Below, in pieces: positions 8,470-17,362 of a DNA stretch of 36,230 bases. The stretch's first letter is position 1. Each line of letters opens with the position of its first letter. The notes under the pieces are model-generated. The model had not been told where the DNA came from and did not search any database. It saw nothing but the letters and a program-made list of their open reading frames with translations. The stretch comes from Verrucomicrobiota bacterium. GTDB taxonomy: Bacteria; Verrucomicrobiota; Lentisphaeria; JABSQK01; JAJFLO01. A program made the translations under genes and the position numbers. The stretch spans positions 1 to 36,230 of the forward strand of contig JAJFLO010000462.1 in NCBI GenBank assembly GCA_021772675.1, written 5' to 3'.

Positions 8470-11265
8470 ATGGATTTAAAGTTATTTTGCCAAGTAAAAA
8501 TATTTATAACCATCTTTGTAGCATGCGGCGTTGCGGGAGCAAGTAACCTACTTTTTGATTTCCAAGAGTCAAACCAAAATATTTCTCGCGTCTATAAAGC
8601 AGATAGTACAGACGCCTCATTTTTTAAAAAGGCTGATAATTCGATTGAATTTGAAATTACTGGCGACTTTGGTTCCAGAGCAACCTGGTTCATCCCGATA
8701 GACAGTACCATCGTGTCAGATTGTAAAATCCATTTTGAAGTATCTTCCATGAATATCAAATCTGCCAAAACCAATCCTAATCTTTTTTTAATGTTAGACG
8801 CCAAGCGTGTTAGTGTTAACTCTGAGCAAAAGGAACCTGCTGCAAATTTGAGGCCAATAACGATTCCCATATATTCTGCAGAAGGAGAGAAAGATAGTGT
8901 TATCGGTCGAATTCCATTTAGCACTCTGGAGAAAAATCACATCATAAAAGGTCTATATGTAGACATGGTGTTAAGTAACAGTAGAATTGGAAAACTCCGC
9001 ATTTCTAAACTTCAATTGTCGTTTTTAGGAAATATACCTACACATGAAGCGATTAACGAATCTCTTGCAAAAGAATCATCTGCGAATGTAGAAGTTAGAT
9101 CTGACAAAAACGGATTTCCTGGGATTTACATTGATAATAAATCACTGAGTCGACTTGGTGCTTGGAAGTCAGCTAATAAATCTGAGAATAAGACGTCCCC
9201 AAATAAACTCAAAGGGTATGATATTAACCGTATGGTTCTTAATTTTGGAGCTTACAACGAAAAATTTCCTGATTATAAACCGGTCTGGAACTATCCCGAT
9301 TACATTGCCTATGACTATATTGATGAATCATTAGTCAGATGCCGCACACGCCCTGATAGTTTTATCTTTGTCGATGTTCTGCTATGCGCTGCTCCGGAGT
9401 GGTGGTTCAGTTTGCAGAAACAAAAAAATAATCAACCAATTGTCTTGTCTGACCTTAATCCTGAATGGCTAGACTATTGTAGATCTTCATTAAAATATCT
9501 AATCGCCTATATGAGGGAATCCAATTATGACAATTTCATTGGATGCTCTCTGATTACGAATATGGAAGGATACGGCCAACAACCCTATGGACAACGTGAC
9601 GCTCATCCAAACTATCAAAGGTCATTTCAGGAATGGTTAAAGACCAAATATGGTTCTGATTCGGAATTGCAGAAAGCCTGGAAACAGGATTCGATTAGTA
9701 TAAACTCTGTTTCACCGGTTCCGAAAAAAAGATGGGTTAAAGGTACAATAAGCGCGTTTATTCATCCGTTAATTGGAGGTGTAGATACGGATAGTTATCT
9801 TTTTTATAATGAATCGTGGGCTGAATTTATTATGTCACTCGCACACCACATAAAGATAATAAGTAAGCAGAATTGTCTGACAGGAATCGTAGGTGGTTCT
9901 GGTTTATATATGAACCAACTTTGGAGGAATGATTATAATTTGACCGGAAATACTTTGGTCAGATTGTTGGAATCGAAGTATATTGATTATTTTGATATGG
10001 CGATCGATAATACAGATTCTCGAGTTGGATATGGTGTTTCCGGGATGGAAGGTTTACTTGCTGATGCCGTAAAAAAACGGAGGAAATTATTTTTCGTTCA
10101 TGACCATGCCAATCTAAGTAGACAAAATAAACTTTTATCTCGACAGGCCAATGATATAACTCATCATATTCAGATAAATCGACGGAATTTCGTTGCAAAT
10201 CTTATAAATTCTACATCTCTTTATTTTATAAAATACAACATCTCCACTAGTGATCATTCCAATCTGACTGCTGATTTTGAAACGTTTCAGCTTATATCCG
10301 CCAAAGCAAAAAAACTAAATAGCACTAAGCAATCTGAAGTGGCTTTTATTCTTGATCCTGATGTATTTTTAAATATCGCACCCGATAATGATCTACCGGT
10401 TGAATTTGATAAAAATCAACTCGTAAATACAGACGTTAGATATCAATCCAGATTCGCGTCATCCTATTTTTATCTGTTCCAGATGGCGCGAATTATGTGG
10501 AATCGAATTGGAGTCCCATATGATGTGGTATTGATTGATGATCTAAATCCAGATAACTATAAATCAATTATTCTATTCAATACATTTTATATTAATGAAC
10601 CAAGATTGAAGAGGATCAATGATTTTAAAAATAGGAATAGAACCCTTATCACTCTTTGGGCAGATGGATTTATATCAGATAAATATCTGTCTGTAAAAGG
10701 GGTTGAAAGTATATCGAATATTGCATTAAAAATGAATCCCTATGAGAAAAGGTTTTTCCTTAAACCTCATGATAATTTAAGGGAATTCTTAGATCGTAAT
10801 ATTACTGACAATATCGGATGGCCATACGCATTTAGGGAGCCTACACGGTCAATGAAGGTAAAATTCTCACCAACGTTTGAGGTCATTGATGATGACGCGA
10901 CTATTCTTGCAACATTTTTAGATGGTGGGGAATCAGCAATGGCACTGAAAATATTCCCGGAATGGCGTTCATTTTATAGTGGTTCACCATTCGTGAATCC
11001 AGAAATTATGAGGCAGTTAGTCCGCAACTCTGGGGTTCATGTTTATTCGAACAGCAATGATCTTTATTTCATAAACAGTAATTTCATAGGAATTCATACA
11101 TTGGAAAACGGTATGAGAACAATAAAGTTGCCTGTTGAAAGCAAGTTATTCGAATTATTCAGGAAGCAGGAAATTCCATCCCAAAAGACCCATTACTTGG
11201 AAATGGAAGGTGCACAGACCTATCTGTTTTTTATTGGAGATAAGGATGTCTGGGACGGCCTTTAA
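8470..11265 (+). CDS. Exported GH42-like glycoside hydrolase family protein
   Basis: This is a 931-residue protein with an N-terminal hydrophobic signal segment (about 8-24). A beta-rich region of about 170 residues follows, perhaps a carbohydrate-binding or jelly-roll module. The middle (about 230-560) resembles the TIM barrel of family 42 beta-galactosidases: NMEGYGQQPYG places a likely acid/base Glu366, followed by FQEWLKTKYGSDSELQKAW, the typical WLk-kYG-leaLN-AW signature. The next part (about 600-770) resembles the glutamine-amidotransferase-like trimerisation domain of GH42, and the C-terminus is beta-rich (YSGSPFVNPEIMRQLVRNSGVHVY). I could not identify the second catalytic glutamate with confidence, so activity is unproven. 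The substrate is probably a beta-galactoside or a related polysaccharide outside the cytoplasm. No sugar transporter or regulator is adjacent. Confidence 0.72.
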   Translation: MDLKLFCQVKIFITIFVACGVAGASNLLFDFQESNQNISRVYKADSTDASFFKKADNSIEFEITGDFGSRATWFIPIDSTIVSDCKIHFEVSSMNIKSAKTNPNLFLMLDAKRVSVNSEQKEPAANLRPITIPIYSAEGEKDSVIGRIPFSTLEKNHIIKGLYVDMVLSNSRIGKLRISKLQLSFLGNIPTHEAINESLAKESSANVEVRSDKNGFPGIYIDNKSLSRLGAWKSANKSENKTSPNKLKGYDINRMVLNFGAYNEKFPDYKPVWNYPDYIAYDYIDESLVRCRTRPDSFIFVDVLLCAAPEWWFSLQKQKNNQPIVLSDLNPEWLDYCRSSLKYLIAYMRESNYDNFIGCSLITNMEGYGQQPYGQRDAHPNYQRSFQEWLKTKYGSDSELQKAWKQDSISINSVSPVPKKRWVKGTISAFIHPLIGGVDTDSYLFYNESWAEFIMSLAHHIKIISKQNCLTGIVGGSGLYMNQLWRNDYNLTGNTLVRLLESKYIDYFDMAIDNTDSRVGYGVSGMEGLLADAVKKRRKLFFVHDHANLSRQNKLLSRQANDITHHIQINRRNFVANLINSTSLYFIKYNISTSDHSNLTADFETFQLISAKAKKLNSTKQSEVAFILDPDVFLNIAPDNDLPVEFDKNQLVNTDVRYQSRFASSYFYLFQMARIMWNRIGVPYDVVLIDDLNPDNYKSIILFNTFYINEPRLKRINDFKNRNRTLITLWADGFISDKYLSVKGVESISNIALKMNPYEKRFFLKPHDNLREFLDRNITDNIGWPYAFREPTRSMKVKFSPTFEVIDDDATILATFLDGGESAMALKIFPEWRSFYSGSPFVNPEIMRQLVRNSGVHVYSNSNDLYFINSNFIGIHTLENGMRTIKLPVESKLFELFRKQEIPSQKTHYLEMEGAQTYLFFIGDKDVWDGL

Positions 11266-11312
11266 TATTACGTAATTGATCGGTGCGTATAAGTTTCAGA
11301 TTTCAGGGAATG

Positions 11313-11403
11313 TATACAGTTTACCATCGGGTTTTCGACAGGTTTCTGTAAAATTATTACCTGGAATGACAAACGAATGTCGAAAAATCTACTGCTTGCA
11401 GTA
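11313..11403. repeat. 91-bp palindromic repeat, group F copy 2
   Basis: This is the second copy of the repeat at 3946-4036, in the same orientation and of the same length. Shared blocks include GGTTTTCGACAGGTTTCTG, CCTGGAATGACAAACGAA, TGTCGAAAAA and CTACTGCTTGCAGTA. The inverted arms GTTTTCGACA and TGTCGAAAAA are kept, which suggests the hairpin rather than a coding function is preserved. Confidence 0.8.
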
Positions 11404-11452
11404 CAAAATGATTCATCATTTCAAAAATTAGAAAAAAAGGTGATACTGTCTT

Positions 11453-11654
11453 TAGCCTGCACTATGCATAAACTTTCTATTACAAGTCATCATGTCACAT
11501 AATATCAACGAGTTGTGAAGTTATTCGGGTTTGAAATAGTTTCCGCCACGGCGGATTTTCAACACTATTTCTGCACGCGAATGAAATTCATAACTCACTG
11601 ATCTCACGCAATCTGATGACTCTCACTACAAAAGTTTATGAATAATGCAGGTTA
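11453..11654. repeat. 202-bp palindromic MITE-like element, group B copy 1
   Basis: It begins TAGCCTGCACTATGCATAAA and ends with the near-complement TTTATGAATAATGCAGGTTA. The two halves are complementary along most of the length, including AGTCATCA/TGATGACT, GAGTTGTGAA/TTCATAACTC and GAAATAGT/ACTATTTC. The centre is a GC-rich CCGCCACGGCGG palindrome. Its ends are TA, like a TA target duplication. The copy at 23786-23987 has the same length in the opposite orientation, and 28666-28846 is a shorter copy. Confidence 0.85.
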
Positions 11655-11775
11655 GATCGATACGAGGTATTTCTTGTGTTTCTTATCAAATACTGAAATC
11701 TGATACTTTTTAGTTAGAATTATTGATATTGCACACATTAGCCAATCTTAAATCCGGTTAAAATTAATCTGGAAA

Positions 11776-13467
11776 TTAATTATTAAATAATCCAAATTGA
11801 ATGTTAAAATGAATTCCGTAATCCTGTAAATCAGTATGTTCAATGTCGACATCTCTTAGCGGATAGCCCCAGTACAATTCGATTTTCAGGTTGCTAAGAG
11901 GACTTGTTAACAATCCGATGCCGATACTTGATATATCATTAAACTCTGAAATAGACGATCCATTATTCGTTGCTCTCCCAAAATTATAAAATGGGGCAAT
12001 TTGAACTATTTCTTTTCCTTTTTTATTAAACATTAAAGGTAATCGAACTTCAAGGGATGCAACGAGACCCCTGTCGCGAACCAGCTGATTTTCACGATAT
12101 CCTCTGACGCTTGCATAACCTCCGACGTTAAACTGTTCCAGAGACAGCAATTCATCATCAGTCCATTGAAAATTTGACCGCAAAATTAGTTGACTTGCTG
12201 AATTGCCAATGCGCCGAATATATTGATATTGCCCCATCCATGAAATGAATTTACCATCCCTTGTTGATCCCTTAATTTTAGTTGGATGTAGTGCATTAAT
12301 TCCTATATTTAATGTTGATCTAAATCTCATATGACTTATCACTGTTTGGTGAAAATATTCTTGTATAATGCGAACAACAGTCAACTTTGTTTTGCTATCA
12401 TTCGAACCCGTGGTAAAAATGGAAAAAGGTAACCCAAGCGATTTGATGATTGTTTCGTTTTGTCGGTGTTCTAGGTTTAACGAAATGATTATGTGCCGGT
12501 TCACTGTTTTAATTAACGGATGCAACAATGCTAGTCTGAAATTTTCTAATTCACTTTCAATGTCTAGTTCCCTGAAAGGTTCCTCAATGATGGTAGAATC
12601 CTTTTTGTTATAGTCTATCGATAGAGTTGTATCTCCATTATTTATTGGTATTGAATATGTTAAGTTAATGTCATCTAATCCTGAAAGATTAACCTCTTCT
12701 ATGTCTCCTTTCGTTATGCCATATTCCATTGTCATTGTGTCACTGATGCCAGTTAGATTAAAATGAGTTACATGTAACCTCAGCCGTTCTGCTCCAATGG
12801 CTGGAGCGCGGTGATTATTAAATTCCATACTCAATGACAGCGGATTTTTTTCAGATATAACGACATCAAGTAAACAGTTGTCAACATTATTACTCTTCCC
12901 TAATTGTGCGGTAATTTTCTCGATATTCGGATTATACTGAAGTAAAGCCAGGTTTTGTTGTAGACGGTTGATATTTAACTGGGGAGATATCCCATTTTCA
13001 ATCCATTTGATAATTTGGTCCGTTTGCAGTCGTTTATTTCCTGAAACAAGAATACGTGATAGTCCTCCAACGTGAATATGAAATTTAATAATACCATTTG
13101 CAATGGTCTGGTCTGGTAGAGTGATTATAGTATTTATGTATCCATGGTCAACAAAATAGGTTGTAAGGATTTGTCTGACATGTTCAAGTTCGATGTTATT
13201 TATACTTCGATTTGTAAATCGTTTGGTGATATTGACAAGTTCATTGTATTCGAAAACCGTATTTCCAACAAAGTGAAATTGGTAGACGTTGAAATTCATA
13301 CTGGCAGAAAGATGACCAATATTTTCCGAGGTGATCGGTGGTAATACAAACTCATTGCCTATCGAACAGAAACTTGTTTTAAAGAATATAATTAAAAACA
13401 GCAGGGGGGGCTGAAGTCTAAGTATTAAAGAATTAGATATAATACGTATACAGATTTCAACTATCAC
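11776..13467 (-). CDS. TpsB/ShlB-FhaC-type POTRA and beta-barrel transporter
   Basis: This 563-residue protein has an N-terminal hydrophobic export segment (about 20-35), one or two POTRA domains (about 55-205, with FHFVGNTVFEYNEL and the RILVSGNKRLQTDQI start) and a C-terminal barrel. The barrel contains the TpsB/Omp85 signature FNVGGYASVRGYRE with the VRGY lid-lock motif. Family members secrete large TpsA exoproteins across the outer membrane in two-partner secretion. No TpsA-like gene is in the window, so this is an orphan by location. The GTG start is supported by GGGGG about 9 bp upstream. It is divergent from the aminotransferase gene across a short AT-rich gap. Confidence 0.88.
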   Translation of the reverse strand: MIVEICIRIISNSLILRLQPPLLFLIIFFKTSFCSIGNEFVLPPITSENIGHLSASMNFNVYQFHFVGNTVFEYNELVNITKRFTNRSINNIELEHVRQILTTYFVDHGYINTIITLPDQTIANGIIKFHIHVGGLSRILVSGNKRLQTDQIIKWIENGISPQLNINRLQQNLALLQYNPNIEKITAQLGKSNNVDNCLLDVVISEKNPLSLSMEFNNHRAPAIGAERLRLHVTHFNLTGISDTMTMEYGITKGDIEEVNLSGLDDINLTYSIPINNGDTTLSIDYNKKDSTIIEEPFRELDIESELENFRLALLHPLIKTVNRHIIISLNLEHRQNETIIKSLGLPFSIFTTGSNDSKTKLTVVRIIQEYFHQTVISHMRFRSTLNIGINALHPTKIKGSTRDGKFISWMGQYQYIRRIGNSASQLILRSNFQWTDDELLSLEQFNVGGYASVRGYRENQLVRDRGLVASLEVRLPLMFNKKGKEIVQIAPFYNFGRATNNGSSISEFNDISSIGIGLLTSPLSNLKIELYWGYPLRDVDIEHTDLQDYGIHFNIQFGLFNN

Positions 13468-13625
13468 GACATTTCCCCCACGAAATGAAGCCCCATGTAC
13501 TTCAGTTTTTAAAATTATTTTTTGAATTTAAAGGATAATATAGTAATCAATCAATAGCAATTTTGGTTTAACCTATTGATTGAAAACCATTGAAAGTTTT
13601 CATTAATCATTATTGTGAAATTCTT

Positions 13626-14963
13626 ATGTTAAACGAAATACAACTTTCTTCTTATGGTCAGTTGTCAACTAAATCGTCGCCTGTGAGCCGGATGATGGCA
13701 TCATTTGCTGTTGATTTCAGGGATAACTGCGACATCAATCTGGGTGTTGGATACGTCAACGAAAAAACCATACCCCGTAATTTTATACAAGAAGCTCAGG
13801 AAAATGTACTACTTAACCCCAAAAAATATCGCGCCGCATTGAATTATGGAGGACCAAAGGGTTCAAATAACCTTAAAAATTCGCTCAGACGTTTCTTAAT
13901 TCAAAATCCTGATAATGGTGTTGAAGAGAAATTACTTAACAGCAAAGAAATCATTATAGGTGCTAACGGTGCGACAAGTTTATTGGAAGCTCTGACACAC
14001 GTGCTGCGCAGGGGAATCGTTATCACAGCTGATCCCGTCTACTACATTTACTGTAATTTCCTAGAACGTATTGGTTTTCAAATTATGGCGATTCCTGAGG
14101 ATGAACAGGGCATTCGAATCGATATGTTGAAAGAGAAGGTCAAATCATTAGGCGACAAAAAACATAATATTAGATTTTTCGATATTGTTACGGTCAATAA
14201 TCCCTCATGCACCATTTTGTCAAATGAAAGACGACAGGAACTCATCACTTATGCGACTGAACTTTCTTATAATTTGGGTAGAAAAATCCCCGTAATTTTG
14301 GATAAAGCCTATGAAGGATTAGTTCACGACTCTACGCTTCCTGGGCTTAAATCCGGATTTTGCTATGATACGATCAACACTGTTTATGAAATTGGGACAT
14401 TATCAAAAATACTCGCTCCAGGGTTGCGCATTGGATACATGATTGGTGAAGATAATGATTTTCTTAAAGCGATGGTTCAAAGAGTCAGTGACGTCGGTTT
14501 CAGTGCGGCATTAGTAAATCAGGAAATTGCAAGCTACATGTTGGACCACCATGTCTCTGATCAAGTAAAAAAAGTTAATGCTGGATATAAAAGCAAGGCA
14601 ATTCAAGTAAAAACTTGGCTTGATGAACTTTTAGGTACGTATTTGGAATCCTATACTGGAGGACAAGCAGGGTTTTATTATTACATAACATTTAAGACGA
14701 TTGAAACACATGATCATTCACTTTTTTTCAAGTATCTTGCTCGAATAACTGGAAATCTTGACATCGATGGGACCGATGATAAAAAACATCCGCGTGTTAT
14801 TTACATCCCTGGCACATATTGTGTGCATAAATCTGGAGAGCTGGTTGAAATCGGGAAACGGCAGTTGAGATTGTCTTATGGGTTTGAAGATTTGAACATT
14901 ATCCATACCGCGATTAAGTATATGAAAGATGCTTGTGAGCATGTCATGGTAAATGCCAATTAG
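13626..14963 (+). CDS. Fold-type I PLP-dependent aminotransferase (class I/II)
   Basis: With the ATG at 13626 the protein is 445 residues; an in-frame TTG at 13590 would add 12, but the ATG gives the more usual start. Visible family features: GANGATSLLEAL near the cofactor phosphate site, VTADP-like VITADPVYYIY, VTVNNPSCTILS with the cofactor-contacting Asn, ILDKAYEGL with the ring-binding Asp and Tyr, and TLSKILAPGLRIGY, in which the PLP Schiff-base lysine is Lys261 (273 from the TTG). The C-terminus has RLSYGFE with the substrate-carboxylate arginine. It resembles MocR-type or 2-aminoadipate aminotransferases. The amino donor and substrate are unknown, and the neighbours give no pathway. 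Confidence 0.87.
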   Translation: MLNEIQLSSYGQLSTKSSPVSRMMASFAVDFRDNCDINLGVGYVNEKTIPRNFIQEAQENVLLNPKKYRAALNYGGPKGSNNLKNSLRRFLIQNPDNGVEEKLLNSKEIIIGANGATSLLEALTHVLRRGIVITADPVYYIYCNFLERIGFQIMAIPEDEQGIRIDMLKEKVKSLGDKKHNIRFFDIVTVNNPSCTILSNERRQELITYATELSYNLGRKIPVILDKAYEGLVHDSTLPGLKSGFCYDTINTVYEIGTLSKILAPGLRIGYMIGEDNDFLKAMVQRVSDVGFSAALVNQEIASYMLDHHVSDQVKKVNAGYKSKAIQVKTWLDELLGTYLESYTGGQAGFYYYITFKTIETHDHSLFFKYLARITGNLDIDGTDDKKHPRVIYIPGTYCVHKSGELVEIGKRQLRLSYGFEDLNIIHTAIKYMKDACEHVMVNAN

Positions 14964-15096
14964 GATCAATTTTAACCCTGTTCAAGTTTATTTCAGATTG
15001 GCTTTTGGGTAATGTCATAGTTACGATCTCAAGATGTTCGCCATGGCCATAGGAGTTCTCAACTCTTAATAACATGGGGGTATAGAAAGATGGTAT

Positions 15097-15573
15097 TTAC
15101 TCCCCCTCTCCATCATTGGTTAGTGACATAAGCTTTAATAGATCTTTAACAGGAAGACTTTTCATATAACTTAATTTTGGCCTCTTGAATAGCATTGTCA
15201 GTTGATTTCCGTTTTCTTTTATCCAGAAACACTCCCACTTTTCCTGTCCAAATAGATTGAGCTTTGTTTCTATTTCCACTGGTTCAATAAGTGTCAATTG
15301 CAATATTTTATATTCCCAGGCACCGATATTTTTTATATCACTCTTTAACCAATCCAATGTGTCTTTGGTTAAACCCTGGTCATCTTTGTTAGTTGAATCT
15401 TCCTTTGACTGCGTGTCGCTTTTACCGTCTTTATTATCGTTTTCTGAATTAAAATATTGCTTGACTTTTTCCCAATAATTTAGGTCATTTGCAACAGGTT
15501 CGCTATGCATTTTGATTGCTGTGAATATTATGGATACAATCGTAAACGATTTTATGAACTTAATAATTTCCAT
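15097..15573 (-). CDS. Small exported protein with DUF4177-like C-terminus
   Basis: I chose the ATG at 15573; a TTG at 15588 would add five residues. A hydrophobic N-terminus (FIKSFTIVSIIFTAI) looks like a signal peptide or anchor. An acidic, low-complexity linker rich in Asp, Lys and Ser follows (about residues 38-70). The C-terminal part reads WEYKILQLTL...LNLFGQEKWECFWIKENGNQLTMLFKRP, the order of blocks seen in DUF4177-like small proteins (WEYK, LN-G--GWE, FKR). The function is unknown. It lies 30 bp downstream of the small Pmp3-like gene on the same strand, so the two may be co-transcribed. Confidence 0.6.
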   Translation of the reverse strand: MEIIKFIKSFTIVSIIFTAIKMHSEPVANDLNYWEKVKQYFNSENDNKDGKSDTQSKEDSTNKDDQGLTKDTLDWLKSDIKNIGAWEYKILQLTLIEPVEIETKLNLFGQEKWECFWIKENGNQLTMLFKRPKLSYMKSLPVKDLLKLMSLTNDGEGE

Positions 15574-15603
15574 TGGTATTGTTCTCAAGATCCATAGTTA
15601 TCA

Positions 15604-15717
15604 TCACACTGACTTGTCAGTAACAACCAACCATAATGCATAACATATGCCTGGAATACATCCGAGTAGAGTAAGAATAATAGTGAAAATAAATTCGGCA
15701 ATTTTCATTTCTTTCAT
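15604..15717 (-). CDS. Very small membrane protein like the C-terminal half of Pmp3/YqaE
   Basis: The stretch IFTIILTLLGCIPGICYALWLVV closely resembles the second half of UPF0057/Pmp3 proteins (LLTLLGYIPGIIHALWVI). The first Pmp3 helix, with its LPP motif, is missing. The ATG at 15717 gives 37 residues; the open frame extends upstream to a TTG at 15795 (63 residues), but that part is hydrophilic and does not restore the first helix. Pmp3 proteins are small two-helix membrane proteins linked to membrane-potential stress. This may be a shortened family member or a decayed gene. Confidence 0.5.
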   Translation of the reverse strand: MKEMKIAEFIFTIILTLLGCIPGICYALWLVVTDKSV

Positions 15718-15795
15718 GTTAATATTGATTTTCGAAATCCCTTTGTGAGAGTCGATTGATTTAACAAATTCTGACCCCCTTAGTAGGCTATTCAA

Positions 15796-16231
15796 GCCAC
15801 TGTATAGCCGGACAATAAACTATTTGATTCTTTGGATTAGCCTGATTAATTCATCCGGCTTCGTTACGAGAGTGCTTAGCTTACTTTAGATCAATGAGTT
15901 ATGTAGATTCCGAAGGTGAAGGAATAGTGAACTATTTCAAGTCTTTGGGTTCTTCATAACTCGCTTATATGAAATGAGATATGCGCACGCAGTAGAAGCT
16001 GGATGAATTAATCAGGCTAGATGGCATTTCAGGCAACAACAAGCAATGCTATACTTCTGAGGAAAATTTAGTTCATTATCTAAAATTAATCATCGTATTC
16101 TCAAAATTATTCCTTGTGGGATAGCGAATATCCAGTAATTGTGGATGACTTTCCATTTAATCTTGGAGGCAAATTCTTCTTTTACCAAAATAGGATAATA
16201 AATGGGAAACACTCTCGATATACTGGATCAA
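15796..16231. other. Intergenic stretch with a group A element
   Basis: This 436-bp gap lies downstream of the flavoprotein gene and upstream of the small Pmp3-like gene. It contains the 182-bp palindromic element at 15838-16019. I see no gene, tRNA or convincing terminator in the remaining sequence. Confidence 0.55.
15838..16019. repeat. Palindromic MITE-like element, group A copy 2
   Basis: The terminal inverted repeats are perfect over 19 bp: TAGCCTGATTAATTCATCC at 15838-15856 and its exact reverse complement at 16001-16019. Beyond that they continue with one mismatch (GGCTTC/GAAGCT). Internal complementary blocks include ATGAGTTATG and CATAACTCG, with AATAGTGAACTATT at the centre. It begins and ends in TA. 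It has no coding capacity, and the intact termini suggest a recent or still mobilisable copy. Confidence 0.85.
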
Positions 16232-17362
16232 TTATTCTTTCGACATGGAAAGATAAGTTTTCGGCCTTATGAATGGTAATAATAAAATGTTATGTTTTAT
16301 TCGGCGAATTGTCATTCCTGATGCGTACCCCTTCATAAATGCATAGTGAACGGGCCATAGATTTAGTATTCTGTATCCTTTTTTTATATTTTTATAAAAA
16401 CGTTCGGTCTCAAACCAGTAACTGCTCAAGTCGTATTTTATTTCCTTTATCATTTCATCATACCTATCTGACTTACCATTATTTATTTCCTGTATTGCAT
16501 TTGCCGCAATTTGACCACTTCGAATTGCATTATAAATGCCTTCTCCAAGAACTGGATCGATTAATCCAGCTGCATCGCCAACAAGAATCGCATTGCCGGA
16601 GGTGTGACTGAAATTATGACCATTATAGGGAATTGTATGTCCTATGATCGCTTTTTCATCAAGGGTAAAATTTAATCTTTTATGACAAAAATCTAGTAAA
16701 CGTTTTTTTGCTGATTTGATTTTTTTAAGTGAATAAATCCCAACATTAAGATGATCGCCTTTTGGAAAAATCCAGGCATAACCATGATCAATGTCGCCAA
16801 AATCCATTTCCATAGAGAAGTTTTTTATATTATCGACTTGAATGTTTGCTTCTAACGCAACACCTGACTTTATATGATCTCCTAATGAAAACATACGACG
16901 AACCACACTATTGGCGCCATCAGCACCGATTAAATATGATCCTTTAAATTCGTATTCATCAGTTTTAATCGTCCAGATATTATCGGTTCTCTTAATGTCA
17001 TTGATTTTTGAGATTTTATAAAACTGAACTCCGGATTTAATGCACTTATTAAGGCAAAACGAATCAAATTCAGAACGCACTGTCATCGCAGTGATCGGAT
17101 ATTTTGATCGAAATAGTTTAACATGATCCACAGACCATCCGGCCGCAAAATCAAAGCATACTTGTTTGATAACTGGTGAAATTGGATAACGTAAGGCTAA
17201 AAGGGATTTAATCGTAATTCCGCCAGCACACGGTTTTACTCGTGGAAATTCTGACTTGTCCAATAAGTTTACTGAAAACCCAAGTTTGGCTAAGTCATAT
17301 GCCGCGCTGCAACCAGCAGGCCCGGCCCCTACGATTATTACATCTGATTGTTGATTGTTCAT
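16232..17362 (-). CDS. Geranylgeranyl reductase family FAD-dependent oxidoreductase
   Basis: I set the start at the ATG at 17362, which puts the Rossmann fold at the N-terminus as usual (an in-frame TTG at 17413 would add 17 residues). Motifs: DVIIVGAGPAGCSAAYDLA for FAD binding, PRVKPCAGGIT (the PCaGG hallmark of the family), GADGANSVVRR, HGYAWIFPKGDHLNVGIY, and LVGDAAGLIDPVLGEGIYNAI for the second FAD contact. Such enzymes reduce isoprenoid double bonds of prenyl lipids, quinone tails or carotenoid-like molecules using NAD(P)H or ferredoxin. The C-terminus is basic and may touch the membrane. The exact substrate is unknown. It is downstream of, and possibly co-transcribed with, the metal ATPase on the same strand. 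Confidence 0.88.
   Translation of the reverse strand: MNNQQSDVIIVGAGPAGCSAAYDLAKLGFSVNLLDKSEFPRVKPCAGGITIKSLLALRYPISPVIKQVCFDFAAGWSVDHVKLFRSKYPITAMTVRSEFDSFCLNKCIKSGVQFYKISKINDIKRTDNIWTIKTDEYEFKGSYLIGADGANSVVRRMFSLGDHIKSGVALEANIQVDNIKNFSMEMDFGDIDHGYAWIFPKGDHLNVGIYSLKKIKSAKKRLLDFCHKRLNFTLDEKAIIGHTIPYNGHNFSHTSGNAILVGDAAGLIDPVLGEGIYNAIRSGQIAANAIQEINNGKSDRYDEMIKEIKYDLSSYWFETERFYKNIKKGYRILNLWPVHYAFMKGYASGMTIRRIKHNILLLPFIRPKTYLSMSKE

Larger units (their letters stand above)
11266..11775. other. Convergent intergenic stretch with two palindromic elements
   Basis: This 510-bp gap lies between the tails of the GH42-like gene and the TpsB gene. It holds the group F repeat (11313-11403) and the 202-bp group B element (11453-11654), leaving little unexplained sequence. 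No ORF was seen. The palindromes are placed where a bidirectional terminator would be useful. Confidence 0.65.
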
